From a virus: a DNA stretch of 61,309 nt. The notes under the pieces are model-generated. The model worked only from the letters and a program-made list of their open reading frames with translations, made no database searches and was not told the DNA's origin. Shown here piece by piece: positions 16,001 through 24,138 of this stretch (positions within the stretch are counted from its first letter, which is position 1; the number at the start of each line of letters is the position of its first letter). The stretch spans positions 1 to 61,309 of IMG/VR virus record IMGVR_UViG_3300034018_000646. One strand, given 5' to 3'. Made by a program: the position numbers and the translations under genes.

Positions 16001-16604
16001 TCTGCTCCTCGGACAGCCCGAAACGGGCTTTGAAATCTTCGGGCAGCGCGTCCAGCCCTTGCCGCTGCGCTTCCGCTGCGGCCAGCGCGCTCCCCGCTCC
16101 TCCGGTGAGAGCCAGTGCAGGGACGGCGACAGGGGCGGCGGGGCCGGTGAGTGCCCCGAGGCCGGCGCCCCCGCGCATACCGAAATACCCAGCGAGAGTG
16201 GGCAGCGTGCTCAACGCGACGCCTTGAGCCGCCGCTCCGAACTGACTGGGCGGGGGTTCCGGGGTTGACGGCGGCGGCTCCTTGCCGAGGATGTTGCGGA
16301 AGATGTTGCCGCGCAGGTCCTCAACCGACGGCAGACCCTCGGGGCTCAGGCGGTTGGTCTCTTCGAGGTCGGTGACGAGTTGTGGCTGGCGCGGCTTGTC
16401 GGAGTAGCGAGCGCCGCTCTCGCCGGTGAACTCGCCGGGGGCCGTCTCGGTCAGCGCTTCGGGGGGCTTGTCGCCCGTGGCGCGCTGCTCAGGGGCTTGC
16501 TGGCTATAATACTGCTTGGTAGCGGCCAGCATGTCCTCTGGGCTCATGCCCGGGGGGAACTCTAGCCGGGTGCCGTCGGGCAGTTCTACGATCTGCGGTT
16601 CCAA
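13038..16604 (-). CDS. Large internal/ejection protein with C-terminal lytic transglycosylase-like domain
   Basis: A 1188-residue protein, the largest in the genome and last in the late operon. The N-terminal 100 residues are polar; residues about 140-270 are Gly/Ala-rich and hydrophobic, suited to membrane insertion; the middle is long, helical and Ala-rich. Near the C-terminus, NEQVEGTGDNPRSSAVGYGQF matches the catalytic-Glu plus G.GQF signature of phage muralytic (SLT/lysozyme-like) domains. Podovirus ejection proteins of this build form the channel through the envelope and locally cut peptidoglycan. The enzymatic call rests on motif resemblance. Confidence 0.75.
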   Translation of the reverse strand: MEPQIVELPDGTRLEFPPGMSPEDMLAATKQYYSQQAPEQRATGDKPPEALTETAPGEFTGESGARYSDKPRQPQLVTDLEETNRLSPEGLPSVEDLRGNIFRNILGKEPPPSTPEPPPSQFGAAAQGVALSTLPTLAGYFGMRGGAGLGALTGPAAPVAVPALALTGGAGSALAAAEAQRQGLDALPEDFKARFGLSEEQIAASKEAYPYSFNAGALAPSLLAGRPISAGNMKLLQSALKEVNPALAARVFGQGIKEAVPVAALSAGVGGSMEAGGQLFDGDKNFDPVKIGQSAVVSGLTGYSPRNVTALERSLIGTQQPTAASDTLQAGTLRLGGEATPVDILPPDVVTNLASDVARVNPQAGRSLVAGAETRRGQMPGALSTTAESLPGVPPGATVAGIKDAASAARQARQDRIASGKTSIVQGAEAEQAAAKAATPEITEGAMPAITRGKAGEVVRDTLSAQKQADFDNYKALYAEAEAKGDVPISPKFERGEGAEVFDPVSGKSGTPQDLGPDATGVISQIADAAMGRRSTLPRTNIPKTEGVLSQLNPDNLTFRTLIDARQAFSTIRQGNADATEAAAARDAIAAIDSTLKDLTAAGRFGDSEAATAWSSANSAFSGFMSRWDDTFADRIVASDAPGASAAIFGGPDTLPGQTPNRVRDLADLRDRLGQDSAEWAAVQQEMLDRALSRDMGKGTFGTAFAKWERINPELAALLVPEGGRNALVRAQGEIKAATEASVAAKARGVRATERATTLMKRTEDAFKAKVEPASQGLNFMSTGALDFRNAVDGWTPSQRQAAKVGVRQAMRDAASKPDASIRLLADLADNTDAQANLRSLLGNAEADDIIRKAVAAKEVAKRIGALEQGARSGLGAAPTERDLSDIAPDVIVKSGPMGNKVELFDNFFQSVSRLLTAKGLSSAEALQVSRDLLDPEKADLVRDQLAKQIGEGPADAARRRAQAFYGPMAERLGIAATRAAVTQREPPPKAEAPAAPPAEEEKAEFISLTAPTPEAAITVASTMELPAERAAEIAAPIIANEQVEGTGDNPRSSAVGYGQFIDPTFIAYYRKAFPQEARGLSEQDILAKRGTGVERPMLLAYTQDNVGALVQNGMKLTLQNLYALHHMGAALGVELLRARPDQPAEQVLGADVVRANPQFSGMTAGQAVKWLASHAAKGVPITRPGAA

Positions 16605-16607
16605 GGA

Positions 16608-17954
16608 TCAGCCCCCTGCGGGTTTGAACGTGCCAGACTTCGGGTCGAACCGTAGCACTTTTCCACCCGCAGGCGCACCACCTTGCGCCGGGGCCGCGCC
16701 TTGCGGCGGAGCGCCGCCGGACAGACGACGCTGCTTGTCTGCCAGCATCCGCTGATAGGCCGCCATCGCGCGCTGATACCCGGCGATCACGCGGTCAAGG
16801 TTGCGCTGAAGGTCTTGCGGGTTCATTGACGAGTTCAGGGCACCGAGAGAGGCACGCAAGGCGTCCAACTCCTGCACGGCAACCTGGCCGAGAGCGCCGC
16901 CCGTCTTGGACTCTTCGCGCATCTGCTGGAGGCGGTCGAAGGCGATGTTGCCGCCGAGCGTCTTGACCATCTCTTCCTTGAGCGTGAAGGCTGCGGTACC
17001 GGGAATGAACCCGGCAACGGCTCCGACGGGGCCTGCGGTGGTCGGGCCGACACGGGACTTGATGTCCTCCGCGAGGGCGATCATCTCGCCCATGTGTTGG
17101 ATCTTGCCTTCGCCGCTCGCAATCTCCGACTGGAGTTGCGACAGCGGCACGGAACCCGCGCCCGGCTTGAACACGCCGCCCTCAAAGGCCCCCTCCGTCG
17201 CACCGAACTGCCGCGCCTCTTCCGGGCTCGCCGGACGGTTCACCGCGCCGAACACCTCGCGCGGCACGCCAAAGGCGTCCTTCCGGTAGGTCTTGCCGTC
17301 CGGCCCGGTGAAGAGGCCCTCGGTGGACACGCCGCCGCCGCCAGCAGGCGGAGCGTTACCCGCAGGGGCGCCACCACCACCAGCAGGCGGAGTGCCCGGC
17401 GCGTCAAACGCCGTCTCGCCGCCTCGGGTTTTCACGACGACCCGTCCGGTAGTAGGATCTTTGAAGATGCCGTAAGGCTCTCCCGCCGCCGACACCCCGG
17501 CAGATCCGCTCCACCCCGACTTCCGGGGATCGAGCGCGTACTTCGCCGCCAGGGTCTCCAGCGACGAGCCCTGCTCAAACGCCGCCTTGGCGAGTTCGGC
17601 TTCCTCGGCAGCGGTGATCTGCCTCTGCTTCAGTTCCGCGGCCTTCTGCGCCTCGCCGCTCTGGTTCCAGTTCTCAACGCCCTGTTGCAGGGCCATCCAG
17701 TTGGAGCGCGCCTCGTTCGGCTTGCCGGCGGCCAGAAACGCGCTGGCGAGCCGCGACATGTCCGACGTGGGGGTCGGCTGCTGGGCGGCGCGAGCGGCGC
17801 GGATGCGGGCGGCATAGTCGTCGTATCGCTTTTTCTGCTCGGCGCGGATCGAGTTCAGGACGGCGAGCGCCTGCGGGTTGCCGGTCATACCCGGCATCGC
17901 TTCGGACTCTGCGTCCGTCACCGACGACAGGGCACCCAGTTCTTCGTCTTCCAT
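16608..17954 (-). CDS. Putative internal virion (ejection) protein
   Basis: A 448-residue protein rich in Ala, Glu and Gln with long helices (LKQRQITAAEEAELAKAAFE), a Gly/Pro-rich low-complexity stretch near residues 195-215 (PPAGGGGAPAGNAPPAGGGG) and a Pro/Gly-rich C-terminus. Its position between two structural genes and just upstream of the 1188-residue ejection protein supports an internal capsid role. The ATG at 17954 overlaps the stop of the upstream gene (ATGA). No defined domain was recognised. Confidence 0.65.
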   Translation of the reverse strand: MEDEELGALSSVTDAESEAMPGMTGNPQALAVLNSIRAEQKKRYDDYAARIRAARAAQQPTPTSDMSRLASAFLAAGKPNEARSNWMALQQGVENWNQSGEAQKAAELKQRQITAAEEAELAKAAFEQGSSLETLAAKYALDPRKSGWSGSAGVSAAGEPYGIFKDPTTGRVVVKTRGGETAFDAPGTPPAGGGGAPAGNAPPAGGGGVSTEGLFTGPDGKTYRKDAFGVPREVFGAVNRPASPEEARQFGATEGAFEGGVFKPGAGSVPLSQLQSEIASGEGKIQHMGEMIALAEDIKSRVGPTTAGPVGAVAGFIPGTAAFTLKEEMVKTLGGNIAFDRLQQMREESKTGGALGQVAVQELDALRASLGALNSSMNPQDLQRNLDRVIAGYQRAMAAYQRMLADKQRRLSGGAPPQGAAPAQGGAPAGGKVLRFDPKSGTFKPAGG

Positions 17955-18991
17955 CACGGGCCTCCGAAAATCTTGTTCCACGCCTCGGCCACCGTGAGCC
18001 CGGTGCCGACCAGCGTGTTGAACTTCATCAGGTCGGTCGGCTCGGCGGGATTTTTCGTCGCGCCTTCCGGCCCGTAGCCGTATTTCAGTGTGCCTTGGGG
18101 CACTGCACCTTGCACATTCTTCATCGTGGCAGCCGCCTTGTCGATCTGCTCCTGCGGGTAGCCTTGGCTTCGCAGGAAGTCTTGGTAGCCGACATCGAGG
18201 TTCGCTTGGTCCATCTCGCGCTGCTTGTCGCCGATGCTGGACAGGGCTCCGGCGCCGGTGAGCCCGAGGCTCTGCTCGCGGGCAGCCATGTCCGCCATCT
18301 GCGCGGCGGTAGCGCGCCGGGAGGAGATGTCGCCCGCACCGAGGGTGCCAGCAGTTCCAGCGAGGTTGCCGACGCGCGACAGGTCGGTCTGCGCCGCGCC
18401 AAGGGCTCCGGTGTAGCCGGTCGACAGGGCCTCGGCCTGCTTGGCCGTTATGCCCTCCATCGTGTCGCGGATCCCCCGACCGATCATCTCGGCCTGGCGC
18501 GACCCGCCGAACTGCCCCGACTTGATGAAGCGGTCGCTGATCTCCGGCAGGATTTGCTCACGCAGGGTGCGCGCACCGAGTTCCCCGATGCGGTTGACCA
18601 CCGCATCTTGGTAGGGGTTCATGTACTGCTGCACCTGCGACGCCGACGTCTGGCCGGCGCGGTTGAGGAAGGGCTGGGCGGTCTCAAGGCCGCCGGGCGC
18701 GTTCATCAGGCCCGCTGTGGCGCCCTGAGCCGCGTTCAGTCCGGGCTGGTAGGAGAACGCCGCGTCCTTGGTGGCTGCGAACCCGGCCTGCTGGTCGGGC
18801 GTAAAGCCTGCGACGCGAGGACCCTGGTAGGTCTGATACGGGGTGTTCATCAGCGCGTTCTGGTTGGCCAGAAGCTGCATCCCGTAGTTCGTGTACCAAT
18901 CCGGCAGCACGGTCTCGGTCGTGCTCGCGGACGGCACGACGCTCACGTTGCCGCTGTTCAGGAAACTGGTCAGTCCGTTGTCGTCGGGCAT
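17954..18991 (-). CDS. Putative internal virion/structural protein
   Basis: A 345-residue protein, coupled to the next gene by ATGA. It contains YQTYQGPRVAGFTPDQQAGF, then MNPYQDAVVNRI and FGGSRQAEMIGR, motifs seen in phage internal or tail-associated proteins of podoviruses. It is Ala/Gly/Gln-rich and helical. Likely an ejection protein together with its two neighbours; the assignment is by context. Confidence 0.65.
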   Translation of the reverse strand: MPDDNGLTSFLNSGNVSVVPSASTTETVLPDWYTNYGMQLLANQNALMNTPYQTYQGPRVAGFTPDQQAGFAATKDAAFSYQPGLNAAQGATAGLMNAPGGLETAQPFLNRAGQTSASQVQQYMNPYQDAVVNRIGELGARTLREQILPEISDRFIKSGQFGGSRQAEMIGRGIRDTMEGITAKQAEALSTGYTGALGAAQTDLSRVGNLAGTAGTLGAGDISSRRATAAQMADMAAREQSLGLTGAGALSSIGDKQREMDQANLDVGYQDFLRSQGYPQEQIDKAAATMKNVQGAVPQGTLKYGYGPEGATKNPAEPTDLMKFNTLVGTGLTVAEAWNKIFGGP

Positions 18992-18992
18992 C

Positions 18993-21287
18993 TTAGGCGC
19001 GTCCCCCTTTGAGGTAGGCTTCGGGCTTCTTGGCGTTCACACTGAACTCGCCCCGGACGAGTTTCTTGCCCTTGTGCTTGCGGATGTTGGCGCGGAAGGC
19101 GTCGAGGCGCTTGGCCCCGGAGTCCGACGAGCCGTCGCCGAGCAGGGCCACGGTCTCTGCGTCGATGACATACTCGCCGTCGCTCAGTCGCGCGGGGATC
19201 TTGTCCTCGCGGCCAGAACCGATGCCGCGCACGGCGAAGCCGCCGCGGGCGAATCGCTCAGGCTCGGCGGACGGCGTGGGCATCGGCGGTGCGCGGCGGT
19301 CGTTCTCCAACCGCTTCATGGCGACAGCGAACTGCGCAGCGGTCATGCCGCCCCTGTTCATGTCGCTGCCTGACGTGCTGTTGACGGACGAGGGTGCAGT
19401 CGGACTGAAGCCGGGGACGGTTGCGGGGTTGGGTGCCGCGCTCGGGGTGTTAGCCACCGCGAACCCCGGCTCCGGTTCGACAGGACCCGGGTTGACAGGT
19501 GCGCGCTTGCTGTTGTCGATACCCGACGGGCGCTGCGGCACGTTGTTGAAGAACGACTGCTCTGACCGCTGGCCGTAGGTCTTCCACTCCTCGGGCGTCA
19601 TGCTGACGTTGCGAGCGGACAGGTCGGCGAACGGCCCGGAGGGCGCCGGCAGCTTGGCGCGGAAGATGTCGGACAGCGAACCCGGTGTGCCCGCAGCCGC
19701 GAAGCCAGGGGGCAGGGGCGCTCCGCCGCCGTCCGTGTCGTCAAGCGCAGCCGCACCGCCGCCGATACCGCCCGCCAGGGTCAGGCCAAGTCGCGCGGCC
19801 TTGACGGGGTTGGCCTTGATCCAGTCCAGCATCTTGTCGGTCAGGGACTTGTCTACGTCGTCGCCGGTACTCGTGTCTTCAAGGGTGTTCGACCCTTCAC
19901 TCCCTGTGAGCACGTCGCCTACCGCAGTCCCGATCACGCCGCCCGTAGCGGTGTCGGCCCCTGTGCCCGTGACCTCAACCTCTGAGACGGTGTTGCCGGT
20001 GTCGGCGGCTCCGGTGCCCACGACCGAGCCAAGCCCGCCACCTGTCGCGGTGTCGGCCCCTGTGCCCGTGACCTCAACCTCTGAGACGGTGTTGCCGGTG
20101 TTGCCGGTGTCGGCGGCTCCGGTGCCAACGACCGAGCCGAGCGCACCACCTGTCGCGGTGTCGGCCCCTGTGCCCGTGACCTCGACCTCTGAGACGGTGT
20201 TGCCGGTGTCGGCGGCTCCGGTGCCAACGACCGAGCCGAGAGCGCCGCCCGTAGCGGCGTCGGCTCCCGTCCCAACGACGTCCACGCCCTCAATGGTGTT
20301 GCCGACCGTGTCAGCGCCTGAGCCACCTTGCGCGACGTTCTGGCCGCTGGAGCCCGTCAGGGCGTTCGTCGCGCCCCCCGCGAGCGAGCCGAGGGCGCCG
20401 CCCGTGGCCGACGTCAGGGCGTTGCTGCCCCCGCGCACAATCAAGTTACCAGCGGCGTCAAACACCGCATCACCTATCGCACTCGCCCCACCCCGCACCG
20501 CGTTGACCCCGGCGTTGAGCGGGTTCATGACATTAGAGTAGGTTTGAGAAAGTGCCTGCCCCGCCGGGCTGGTGCTGTTGGCGAGCGCGTTGCCGAGCAT
20601 CGGCATGACCTTCGCACCGACGCCCGCCGTCAACCCGGCGATGGCGGCGCGCTTGACGGTCTCGCTGACGTCGCGGCCTTGCGCGATAGACGACAGGGCC
20701 GAGCCTGCCGCCGAGCCGAGACCTGCCGCCAGAACGGGGCCGAGAGGACCAACGACAGGCATGAGGATAGCGCCAAGGATCGGCAGGGCGAAGTCGGCCA
20801 GCTTGCCGAGGGTGCTCTGCTCCTTGGGGTCGTACCGCTCCTCGGCCATGGACACCCAGCCGCCCTCGTCGGACGGCTTCTGGATGGCCCAAGCGGCCTT
20901 GCGCCCGAGGTCCTGCGAGATGCCGTTGGCTACCGAAGTGGCCAGCCGTGCGCCCTCCGGGCCTACGCCCTCGAACACGACGTCGCCGGTCATCTTGTCC
21001 ACGAGGCGGACCTTCTGGCCGTCGGCGACCATCACGGCGCCCGCCATGTCACCGTCATTGGTGTAGGCCGCGTAGTAGGACGTGCCGTAGCCCTTCTTCG
21101 GGTCGGCGGGCATCAACTGCGCGGTCGGCCCTTGCGAGTACTTGTTGAACAGGTCGTCCGGCAGCCCGGAGATGTTCGCGGTCATGCCGCTCGCCGGTTG
21201 GCTCCCGCCTGGCGCAGGCGCGTTGACGGCGAACCCGGAAAGGTCCTCTCGCGGCTCGCCCGGGAAGTTAACGGCAAAGTCAGGCAT
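18993..21287 (-). CDS. Large structural protein with about 33-residue tandem repeats
   Basis: A 764-residue protein. The N-terminal third has alternating polar and Gly/Ala-rich hydrophobic segments (LPILGAILMPVVGPLGPVLA, LGSAAGSALSSIA). Residues about 335-465 are tandem copies of a Gly/Thr/Val/Asp-rich unit (GTGADTATGGALGSVVGTGA plus ADTGNTVSEVEVT). The C-terminus (DGEYVIDAETVALLGDGSSD and a basic Lys-rich end) resembles a segment common near the end of podovirus internal or tail proteins. The start overlaps the previous stop (TGATG). An ejection or tape-measure-like role is inferred. Confidence 0.65.
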   Translation of the reverse strand: MPDFAVNFPGEPREDLSGFAVNAPAPGGSQPASGMTANISGLPDDLFNKYSQGPTAQLMPADPKKGYGTSYYAAYTNDGDMAGAVMVADGQKVRLVDKMTGDVVFEGVGPEGARLATSVANGISQDLGRKAAWAIQKPSDEGGWVSMAEERYDPKEQSTLGKLADFALPILGAILMPVVGPLGPVLAAGLGSAAGSALSSIAQGRDVSETVKRAAIAGLTAGVGAKVMPMLGNALANSTSPAGQALSQTYSNVMNPLNAGVNAVRGGASAIGDAVFDAAGNLIVRGGSNALTSATGGALGSLAGGATNALTGSSGQNVAQGGSGADTVGNTIEGVDVVGTGADAATGGALGSVVGTGAADTGNTVSEVEVTGTGADTATGGALGSVVGTGAADTGNTGNTVSEVEVTGTGADTATGGGLGSVVGTGAADTGNTVSEVEVTGTGADTATGGVIGTAVGDVLTGSEGSNTLEDTSTGDDVDKSLTDKMLDWIKANPVKAARLGLTLAGGIGGGAAALDDTDGGGAPLPPGFAAAGTPGSLSDIFRAKLPAPSGPFADLSARNVSMTPEEWKTYGQRSEQSFFNNVPQRPSGIDNSKRAPVNPGPVEPEPGFAVANTPSAAPNPATVPGFSPTAPSSVNSTSGSDMNRGGMTAAQFAVAMKRLENDRRAPPMPTPSAEPERFARGGFAVRGIGSGREDKIPARLSDGEYVIDAETVALLGDGSSDSGAKRLDAFRANIRKHKGKKLVRGEFSVNAKKPEAYLKGGRA
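19925..20290 (-). repeat. In-gene tandem repeat array (period about 99 bp)
   Basis: Four near-identical units encode GTGAD(T/A)ATGGALGSVVGTG... within the structural gene. The second full unit carries a 9-bp insertion (an extra GNT), and the distal units are more divergent, so the array has expanded by duplication. Such arrays are prone to copy-number change. Confidence 0.7.
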
Positions 21288-21517
21288 CAAGTCACCTCAA
21301 GCATGGGATAGACGCGCTCGGCCCAGTCGCGCCAGTCCGCAAACAGGTAGGGGTCGGGAATCGCCTGCTGTGTGAACGGTGAGGCTCTCACGAAGCCGAT
21401 GGCCCAGTCTTGCCAACGCGCTTCGTCCTCCAGCTTGCCGAAGGACCACGCATCACTCACGACAAGGATAACACTATCCGCCCAGTCTGTCAGCGTCATG
21501 TTTCGCGGGTTGATCAT
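21287..21517 (-). CDS. Small hypothetical structural-operon protein
   Basis: A 76-residue, Trp-rich protein (LTDWADSVILVVSDAWSFGK, then WQDWAIGFVRA and FADWRDWAERVYPML). Start and stop overlap both neighbours (ATGA; TGATG), so it is a real late gene. Six tryptophans in 76 residues is striking. Function unknown; possibly a small tail or assembly factor. Confidence 0.7.
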   Translation of the reverse strand: MINPRNMTLTDWADSVILVVSDAWSFGKLEDEARWQDWAIGFVRASPFTQQAIPDPYLFADWRDWAERVYPMLEVT

Positions 21518-23046
21518 CCGATCATCGTCCCGTCGCCCGGCTGGACGTGCGCGAGGATCAGACCCATCTGGTAGTCGCCGCCGACCACGTTCGACGCGAA
21601 GCGGAACCGCATCTGGCGCCGCTGCGTCTTGAGGTAGACGACTTGGTCCGTCTGGTCTGTAGCCGTCGCCGGGAACGGCATGAACGGCCCCTCGACTTCT
21701 AGCGAGCGCGCGTTGAAGCGGCCATGCACCGACACGACCATCTCGCCGGTCTGCACGAAGTCGGGCTCGATGTGGGCGACCTGAAGCTGCTTGTTGATCT
21801 TGCCCTCGGTGGAGATGGGCAGGGACAACTCCGCCGTCTCGAAGAACGAGTAGACCGGCTGAGTAGACGTGCCGTCCACCTCGTCGACGCCGGTCTCGTG
21901 GACCCACAGCTTGTAGCCGCTGGCCGAGGATTGCACGCCGGTCATCAGCGGCTTGCGGAACACGGCGGGCGACGCGCCGGCGGACCTGCCGCCGTTCGGC
22001 AACTCGCAGTCGTACCAGGAGTTCTCGCGCACGTTGTAGATGATGGCGTGGCTGCACTCCGTGGCCCCGTCACGAGGGTAGCACCACCAGATTTCACCGT
22101 AGCGCGGCACCTTGATGGCAAATACCTTCTGCGCCTGCGTCTCGTTCAGGCCGTCAAAGAACCAGTTGAGGTTCATGGCGTTGGGCACTTCGCGCACCAC
22201 GCCGTTGAACATCAGGAACCTGTCAACCCCGAGCCAGAAGAATACCCCGTCGTACTCGATGACGCTGTTGGGCGACAGAATCGAGGACTCGGTGGTGATG
22301 GTGTCAAACTGGAAGACCTCGGCGCCGCCTATGAAGGTGGCCCGCACGACGGCGTCCAGCGACCACAGCAGGCCAGAGGGGGAGTTACCCGGGCCGCCGC
22401 GGAGCGGCATGGCCTTGACGATCTTCTGCGCCGTGACGTTTGCGGATCCACTGCCTGCGCCGACAAAGTCGGTCGGGTCGCCCGCCACGGACCAGGCCAC
22501 GTAGCCGTTGGTCCCGTAGATGAAAGTGTAGGGGTGCAGCGCCACGACGCCGCCCGTGCAGTTGCCGCCGGCGGGCAGGGCGATTGACGTCAAGACGCCG
22601 GTCCCCAGGATTGGGCCGGAGAACAGTTCGCCGCCGGTGCTGTTGGCGATGTTCACGCCGTTCGGCGCCACTTGGGCGACGATCAGGTTCTGCGTGGTGT
22701 CGCTGTCAACGTCGAACTGCCAGGTGTTCGCGGTGTTGGCTGTGAAGCCGGACGTCGGGGTGCGGTCGGTGATGACCGAGGTGTTGTTCGACGTGTCAAT
22801 GAAGAACCGCTCGATCTTGTTGGCCGAGCCCGAGTGGACGTAGGTCAAGTCGTTCTGCGTGTAGGCGTTCAGCGCCCGGCTGACCTCGGACAGATACTTG
22901 TTGATCGAACGGTAGCCGCCGACCTTCCGGGGCAGGCCGCGCTGGAACCGCACCCACTGCCCGTCGACGTAGGCGTCGCCCTCCAGCATGGTGCCGTCGC
23001 GCTTGATGCCGGGCTGAGACTGGATGCGGATGATGTTCTCGGGCAT
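21514..23046 (-). CDS. Tail nozzle-like beta-propeller structural protein
   Basis: A 510-residue protein. GIKRDGTMLEGDAYVDGQWV and RFQRGLPRKVGGYR at the N-terminus, then repeated beta-strand blocks (ALHPYTFIYGTNGYVAWSVA, GVFFWLGVDRFLMFNG, AKVPRYGEIWWCYPRDGAT-like segments) resemble the nozzle proteins of short-tailed phages that close the tail tube, analogous to T7 gp12. It lies between the fibre genes and ejection proteins, as expected for the distal tail. Confidence 0.72.
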   Translation of the reverse strand: MPENIIRIQSQPGIKRDGTMLEGDAYVDGQWVRFQRGLPRKVGGYRSINKYLSEVSRALNAYTQNDLTYVHSGSANKIERFFIDTSNNTSVITDRTPTSGFTANTANTWQFDVDSDTTQNLIVAQVAPNGVNIANSTGGELFSGPILGTGVLTSIALPAGGNCTGGVVALHPYTFIYGTNGYVAWSVAGDPTDFVGAGSGSANVTAQKIVKAMPLRGGPGNSPSGLLWSLDAVVRATFIGGAEVFQFDTITTESSILSPNSVIEYDGVFFWLGVDRFLMFNGVVREVPNAMNLNWFFDGLNETQAQKVFAIKVPRYGEIWWCYPRDGATECSHAIIYNVRENSWYDCELPNGGRSAGASPAVFRKPLMTGVQSSASGYKLWVHETGVDEVDGTSTQPVYSFFETAELSLPISTEGKINKQLQVAHIEPDFVQTGEMVVSVHGRFNARSLEVEGPFMPFPATATDQTDQVVYLKTQRRQMRFRFASNVVGGDYQMGLILAHVQPGDGTMIG

Positions 23047-23050
23047 CCGA

Positions 23051-23305
23051 TCAGGCCCCCGTGTTTTGAGGTGGGACGAAAATGTCCGCCGCAGAAGTGT
23101 AGGTGTACCCTATGCCTGCGTAGCAACCCCGGAACTTGCCGTTATAGCTAGTCTGGACCCACCGCGTGTCAGCGCCGAGCAGAGACTGGCAGAAGGCAAT
23201 GCCCTTGGCCTCGCTCTCCTGGCCATTGACCATGATGTCGCTGTTGTTCACGACGATGACGCGGAGGACGATGTTGTTTTGGTCGAGTTCAGCAAAATGG
23301 GCCAT
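23051..23305 (-). CDS. Conserved small phage structural protein
   Basis: An 84-residue protein beginning MAHFAELDQNNIVLRVIVVN and including the WVQTSYNGKFRGCYAGIGY motif and FVPPQ, a type common in marine and freshwater podovirus and myovirus structural regions. Probably a virion or tail-associated protein. The stop of the upstream glycine-rich gene overlaps its start. Confidence 0.75.
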   Translation of the reverse strand: MAHFAELDQNNIVLRVIVVNNSDIMVNGQESEAKGIAFCQSLLGADTRWVQTSYNGKFRGCYAGIGYTYTSAADIFVPPQNTGA

Positions 23306-24138
23306 CAGGCAATCCTCTCGAAAGTACCGGAGCCTGTGAAGGTGTGGATGGTATATATGCCGCTGGTCGTAACCGTTCCGCCTGTGCAGGTAAACGCGCC
23401 CGTCGGATAGCGAACGACGGCAACGCCTGAGCCGCCCGCATGGCCGCCTGAGCCCAGACCGCCGCCGCTTCCCGCGCCACCGCCGCCTCCCCCTCTATTA
23501 GCTGTGCCATCCGCACCACCACTGCCCCCGCCATCGGCCCCTGCTCCCGGCGTCCCCATCGACGAGAAACCGCCGCCACCGCCGCCGCCGTAGCCGAGAG
23601 ACGTACCGCTTATGGCCGAGGTTGCCCCTGCGCCGCCAGCACCGCCGGTGGACGTAGCGTTGCTTGCGTTCCCCGCAGCGCCTGTGTAGCCGCGTCCGCC
23701 GCCGCCGCCGCCCGTACCCGAACCCGGGCCGGAACTCACCGCGCCAGAACCCCCTGAGAAACCGGAGCCGTTCACTCCCCCGTTCCCGCCCGTGGAGCCC
23801 GGAGCGCCGCCGCCTCCCGAAGACGGACCAACGGCGGAGTACATGCCGACCGATGTAGTCCCCCCAGCGGAGCCGTTGTTCCCAGTACCGCCACTTCCTC
23901 CCGCGCCGCCGCCGCTAATTGTTACGGTGTACGAGCCCACAGCGAAAAGGAGCCCACTAGCGGTGCCTACATCCGCGCCGCCCGCGCCACCACCTGCGGC
24001 GAAAGTGGAGTAGTTTCCCGCGCCCCCGCCTGCGCCGCCCCCTACGACAAGCAGGTCAAAAACACTTTCCGGCCCACTCCTACCAAACAGCCCGTAAGCG
24101 CGCGCCGAGGCGTTAGCGAAGGTAGTGGCCAAAGGCAT
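23305..24138 (-). CDS. Glycine-rich tail fibre/adhesin
   Basis: A 277-residue protein. After a short N-terminal segment (MPLATTFANASARAYGLFGR) and VFDLLVVGGGAGGGAG, the middle 200 residues are mostly Gly, Ser and Ala, with runs of six or seven Gly (GYGGGGGGGFSS, TGGGGGGRGY). The C-terminus is a compact beta segment (TVTTSGIYTIHTFTGSGTF). Polyglycine-II lattices of this sort form the receptor-binding domain of some phage adhesins (for example the gp38 class). ATGA overlap with the upstream fibre gene. Likely host-range determinant (inference). Confidence 0.75.
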   Translation of the reverse strand: MPLATTFANASARAYGLFGRSGPESVFDLLVVGGGAGGGAGNYSTFAAGGGAGGADVGTASGLLFAVGSYTVTISGGGAGGSGGTGNNGSAGGTTSVGMYSAVGPSSGGGGAPGSTGGNGGVNGSGFSGGSGAVSSGPGSGTGGGGGGRGYTGAAGNASNATSTGGAGGAGATSAISGTSLGYGGGGGGGFSSMGTPGAGADGGGSGGADGTANRGGGGGGAGSGGGLGSGGHAGGSGVAVVRYPTGAFTCTGGTVTTSGIYTIHTFTGSGTFERIA

